Origin: an uncultured bacterium
GTDB lineage: Bacteria; Planctomycetota; Phycisphaerae; Phycisphaerales; UBA1924
Assembly: GCA_903834785.1 (NCBI GenBank)
Contig: CAILKP010000067.1
Location: 20,905-84,904 of the forward strand
Direction of reading: 5' to 3'
Length of the DNA: 64,000 bases
Shown: one piece after another, positions 63,101 through 64,000 of the stretch
Layout: every line of letters starts with the position of its first letter
Numbering within the stretch: the stretch's first letter is position 1
Notes under the pieces: model-generated
Database searches by the model: none
What the model saw: only the letters and a program-made list of their open reading frames with translations
Told to the model about the DNA's origin: nothing
Program-made: the position numbers and the translations under genes

Positions 63101-63243
63101 GACGCGTCCGTCGCGTACAGCATCCGGTCATGCCGCCCGAACCGCACTTGCCCGCGGAACCCCGCCGCCAGTGCCGCGGCAAACGCCGCCTGATTCGCAT
63201 CAAGCTCCGAAACAGACGAACTGGGCAGCACGGTCAGGTTCAT
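60130..63243 (-). CDS. FAD-linked oxidase fused to Fe-S and CCG-domain reductase
   Basis: 1037 residues from ATG 63243. The N-terminal half is a FAD-binding PCMH-type oxidase like glycolate or D-lactate dehydrogenase (VPADVADAAAAVEICQRFG, LPRGGGTSLAGQ, GGCIGNNASGSRSVLYG, LIVGSEGTLAVV, GGVMSGEHGDGRIRGP). The centre carries two 4Fe-4S sites: CNGAGVCRKSAGGTMCPSYRG and CLSCKACKSECPSNVDIAKL. The C-terminal third is GlpC/HdrB-like with two Cys-rich signatures, VGCCGRSM and TGCCGMAGSFGYD. The fusion is known in several bacteria as a three-in-one D-2-hydroxyacid dehydrogenase that passes electrons to the membrane; the substrate here is not proven. No signal peptide. Confidence 0.93.
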   Translation of the reverse strand: MNLTVLPSSSVSELDANQAAFAAALAAGFRGQVRFGRHDRMLYATDASLYQVEPLGVLVPADVADAAAAVEICQRFGVPMLPRGGGTSLAGQCTNRAVVIDVSARCQHLGGLNTGERTVHAEAGVKIDDINTWLTREKTGLFYAPDPATSAQASVGGCIGNNASGSRSVLYGRTVDSVLEIDAVTASGARVRFGRGAGGRDVIALKLADGVSRIVKANAGLIRERFPKTMRRNAGYALDLILDQVERGVMPQDLDLTKLIVGSEGTLAVVLGAKLKLFPQPKTRGLALMSFTSVDAAIAAVMSILTTKPSAVELVDDVVIEAARGNRECAEYVKAFPEVGGSSPAAVLYVEYHCLGGPEELAERFAALRAAVPDRTKAPMREVTDAAGIGDAWKLRKAGEPLLHGLPGTRKPLTFVEDNAVPVENLSQFVREFRDIVTAAGTKAAFYAHASVGVLHVRPLIDPHNEAELATLRDIAVKVADLAKKLGGVMSGEHGDGRIRGPLLERFYGPEMMNVFRQVKAVFDPQGLLNPGNIVSPGPIESITQQTRIDPGSVGAGPGSGLAAGGMRKPHVPELATFYTYEKEEGFGHAVEMCNGAGVCRKSAGGTMCPSYRGTMDERHATRGRGNALRLAITGQLTEGLTASHTPDADALRARFTEPETMATLDLCLSCKACKSECPSNVDIAKLKAEYTAQRYKATGRVPLKALLTGHIRTLNRIGSMTPGLANWGSTLPPVRAAIEAVMKVHPKRTLPAFSRSLYSLWGEELAAANRESRPRVTLFADCFTTYNESHLGMATRRLLEHLGYGVTLPKVGCCGRSMISVGMLAEAAETIDATIEQLREDIEKDDVKAILVVEPSCLSAFKDDWLTIRCRSSIELRRKLAAKAMLVEQFIESRWEQHPARPTVPGPEKLDAVLGAGAPVLLHAHCHQKALWGAASSGGVLRRVLGSRLTVLDTGCCGMAGSFGYDAEKYDLSMAIANLDNTHGPAGGGVLPHVRKNPTAVILATGTSCRHQIKDGTKNTRHALHPVELLEKLLAP

Positions 63244-63430
63244 GGTGGCAGGCCGGATTGGGCGATCTTCTCAAAAACGGGCACGGCAGCAGTCGGACGC
63301 TACAGATCGGATCGTTGCACCCCCGACCGGATCTTTCCCGAACGAAAATTCGCTCCGGTCGGGTGAACCTTCCCGCCGCGGCAGCCCTCCATGAGCACTT
63401 CGGCCCCTCCGGGCCCTGAGGATTCCACGT

Positions 63431-64000
63431 ATGAACAACTTCCAGTCAATCTCCCCCTCCCGCCCCTCCCGCCTCCACCCCCTGGCACTCCTCCTGGCCG
63501 CCGGCCTGGCCATCGCCAGCACCCCGGCCCTGGCCCGGCCCGATGCCGCGGCAGCCGGCGACACCACCCAGCCCGCCGGCGGCGGTGCCGCAACCCTCAC
63601 CATCGACCAGCTCCCCATCCGCCGCATCACGCTGTACCGCTCCGGCGTCGGCGCCTTTCTCCGCCAGGCCACCATCAACGGTGACAGCAAGGTCCAGCTC
63701 AAGTTCGATGTCTCCCAGATCAACGATGTCCTCAAGAGCTTGCAGGTCCTCGACCGCTCCGGCGGCCGCGTCGACAGCGTGACGTACGGCAGCAAGGACC
63801 CGCTCTCGCGCCGCCTCGCCAGCTTCGCCCTCCAGGTTGGTGACAACCCCAGCATGCCTCAGCTCCTCGAGCGTCTCCGCGGCGCGAAGGTCACCCTCAC
63901 CGTCGGTGACAAAACACTGGCAGGCACGGTGCTGAGCACCGAGAACCGCAAGGTTGTCGACTCCGCCGGCAACTCCGGCGTCGCCGTCGATGTCCCTCAC
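63431..64000 (+). CDS. Secreted hypothetical protein, cut by the window edge
   Basis: 190 codons are visible from ATG 63431 without a stop up to base 64000, so the C-terminus lies outside. The signal peptide is LHPLALLLAAGLAIASTPALA. After an Ala/Gly/Thr-rich spacer the mature part reads IRRITLYRSGVGAFLRQATI, QLKFDVSQINDVLKSL, VDSVTYGSKDPLSRRLASFA and LLERLRGAKVTLTVGDKTL. The pattern resembles the N-terminal part of DUF4139-type secreted proteins, but this is a weak match by eye. It is divergent from the oxidoreductase, with an imperfect hairpin (CCGACCGGA...CTCCGGTCGG) in the spacer. Confidence 0.75.
   Translation, partial: MNNFQSISPSRPSRLHPLALLLAAGLAIASTPALARPDAAAAGDTTQPAGGGAATLTIDQLPIRRITLYRSGVGAFLRQATINGDSKVQLKFDVSQINDVLKSLQVLDRSGGRVDSVTYGSKDPLSRRLASFALQVGDNPSMPQLLERLRGAKVTLTVGDKTLAGTVLSTENRKVVDSAGNSGVAVDVPH

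Overview
This window looks like chromosomal DNA of a high-GC Gram-negative-type bacterium, most probably a planctomycete of the Phycisphaerae group. The reasons are: two secreted proteins ending in paired EF-hand-like repeats with the motif DGT(V/L/I)DG(S/T)DFI(A/D)FIN and a terminal Gly-Cys (the 'GC-type dockerin' tail seen in that lineage); a SecD-SecF fusion; a large MoxR/DUF58/VWA aerotolerance-type operon; and many proteins with Ala/Pro/Gly-rich or Lys-rich linkers and tails. No phage, plasmid, integrase or CRISPR array is visible. The taxonomy is inference from gene content only.

Layout. 1-2.3 kb is the only clearly accessory stretch: two paralogous small proteins (one cut by the window edge), a SUKH/SMI1-family protein, and two families of palindrome-rich repeats arranged A-B-gene-B'-A' around the SMI1 gene. 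2.3-10.6 kb is a minus-strand operon for membrane VWA proteins (1002-aa VWA protein, MoxR ATPase, DUF58 protein, BatA-like protein), interrupted between moxR and DUF58 by a GxxExxY (PD-(D/E)XK-like) gene bounded by inverted AACGC(G/A)GAGGACGC(G/A)GAG repeats. 10.8-18.2 kb holds minus-strand genes: an FAD amine-oxidase-like enzyme, tRNA-Glu, a short ATP-grasp-like protein, a YHS-peroxiredoxin fusion, greA, an FtsQ-like membrane protein and ispG. 18.2-20.4 kb is a long leader with a 15-bp tandem repeat followed by lexA. 20.8-25.7 kb has two large convergent secreted-protein genes (beta-propeller/Ig/dockerin; collagen-like/S74). 26.2-30.3 kb: PduO cobalamin adenosyltransferase and rpiA (coupled), then minus-strand birA, a lipoprotein amidase and a YdcZ-type permease.

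30.4-39.1 kb is a plus-strand run proA - terC/PGPGW - tgt - yajC - secDF, with the classic tgt-yajC-secD-secF order. 39.2-50.6 kb has astA-like, a FecR-domain protein, mutL with an intact endonuclease motif, a secreted unknown, a DinB-fold protein, an MHS-type transporter, a Sir2 deacylase and a small unknown. 50.9-63.2 kb: queA, a secreted trypsin-like protease with dockerin tail, polA and tmk (same operon), a HAD phosphatase and a giant FAD/Fe-S oxidoreductase. The window ends inside a secreted protein gene.

Links between genes: queA and tgt give the two signature steps of queuosine modification; yajC and secDF belong to protein export, which serves the many secreted proteins here; lexA, mutL and polA are DNA maintenance genes but are not clustered. 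The best candidates for something undescribed are the repeat-bounded GxxExxY unit inside an otherwise standard MoxR operon and the nested repeat cassette around the SMI1 gene.
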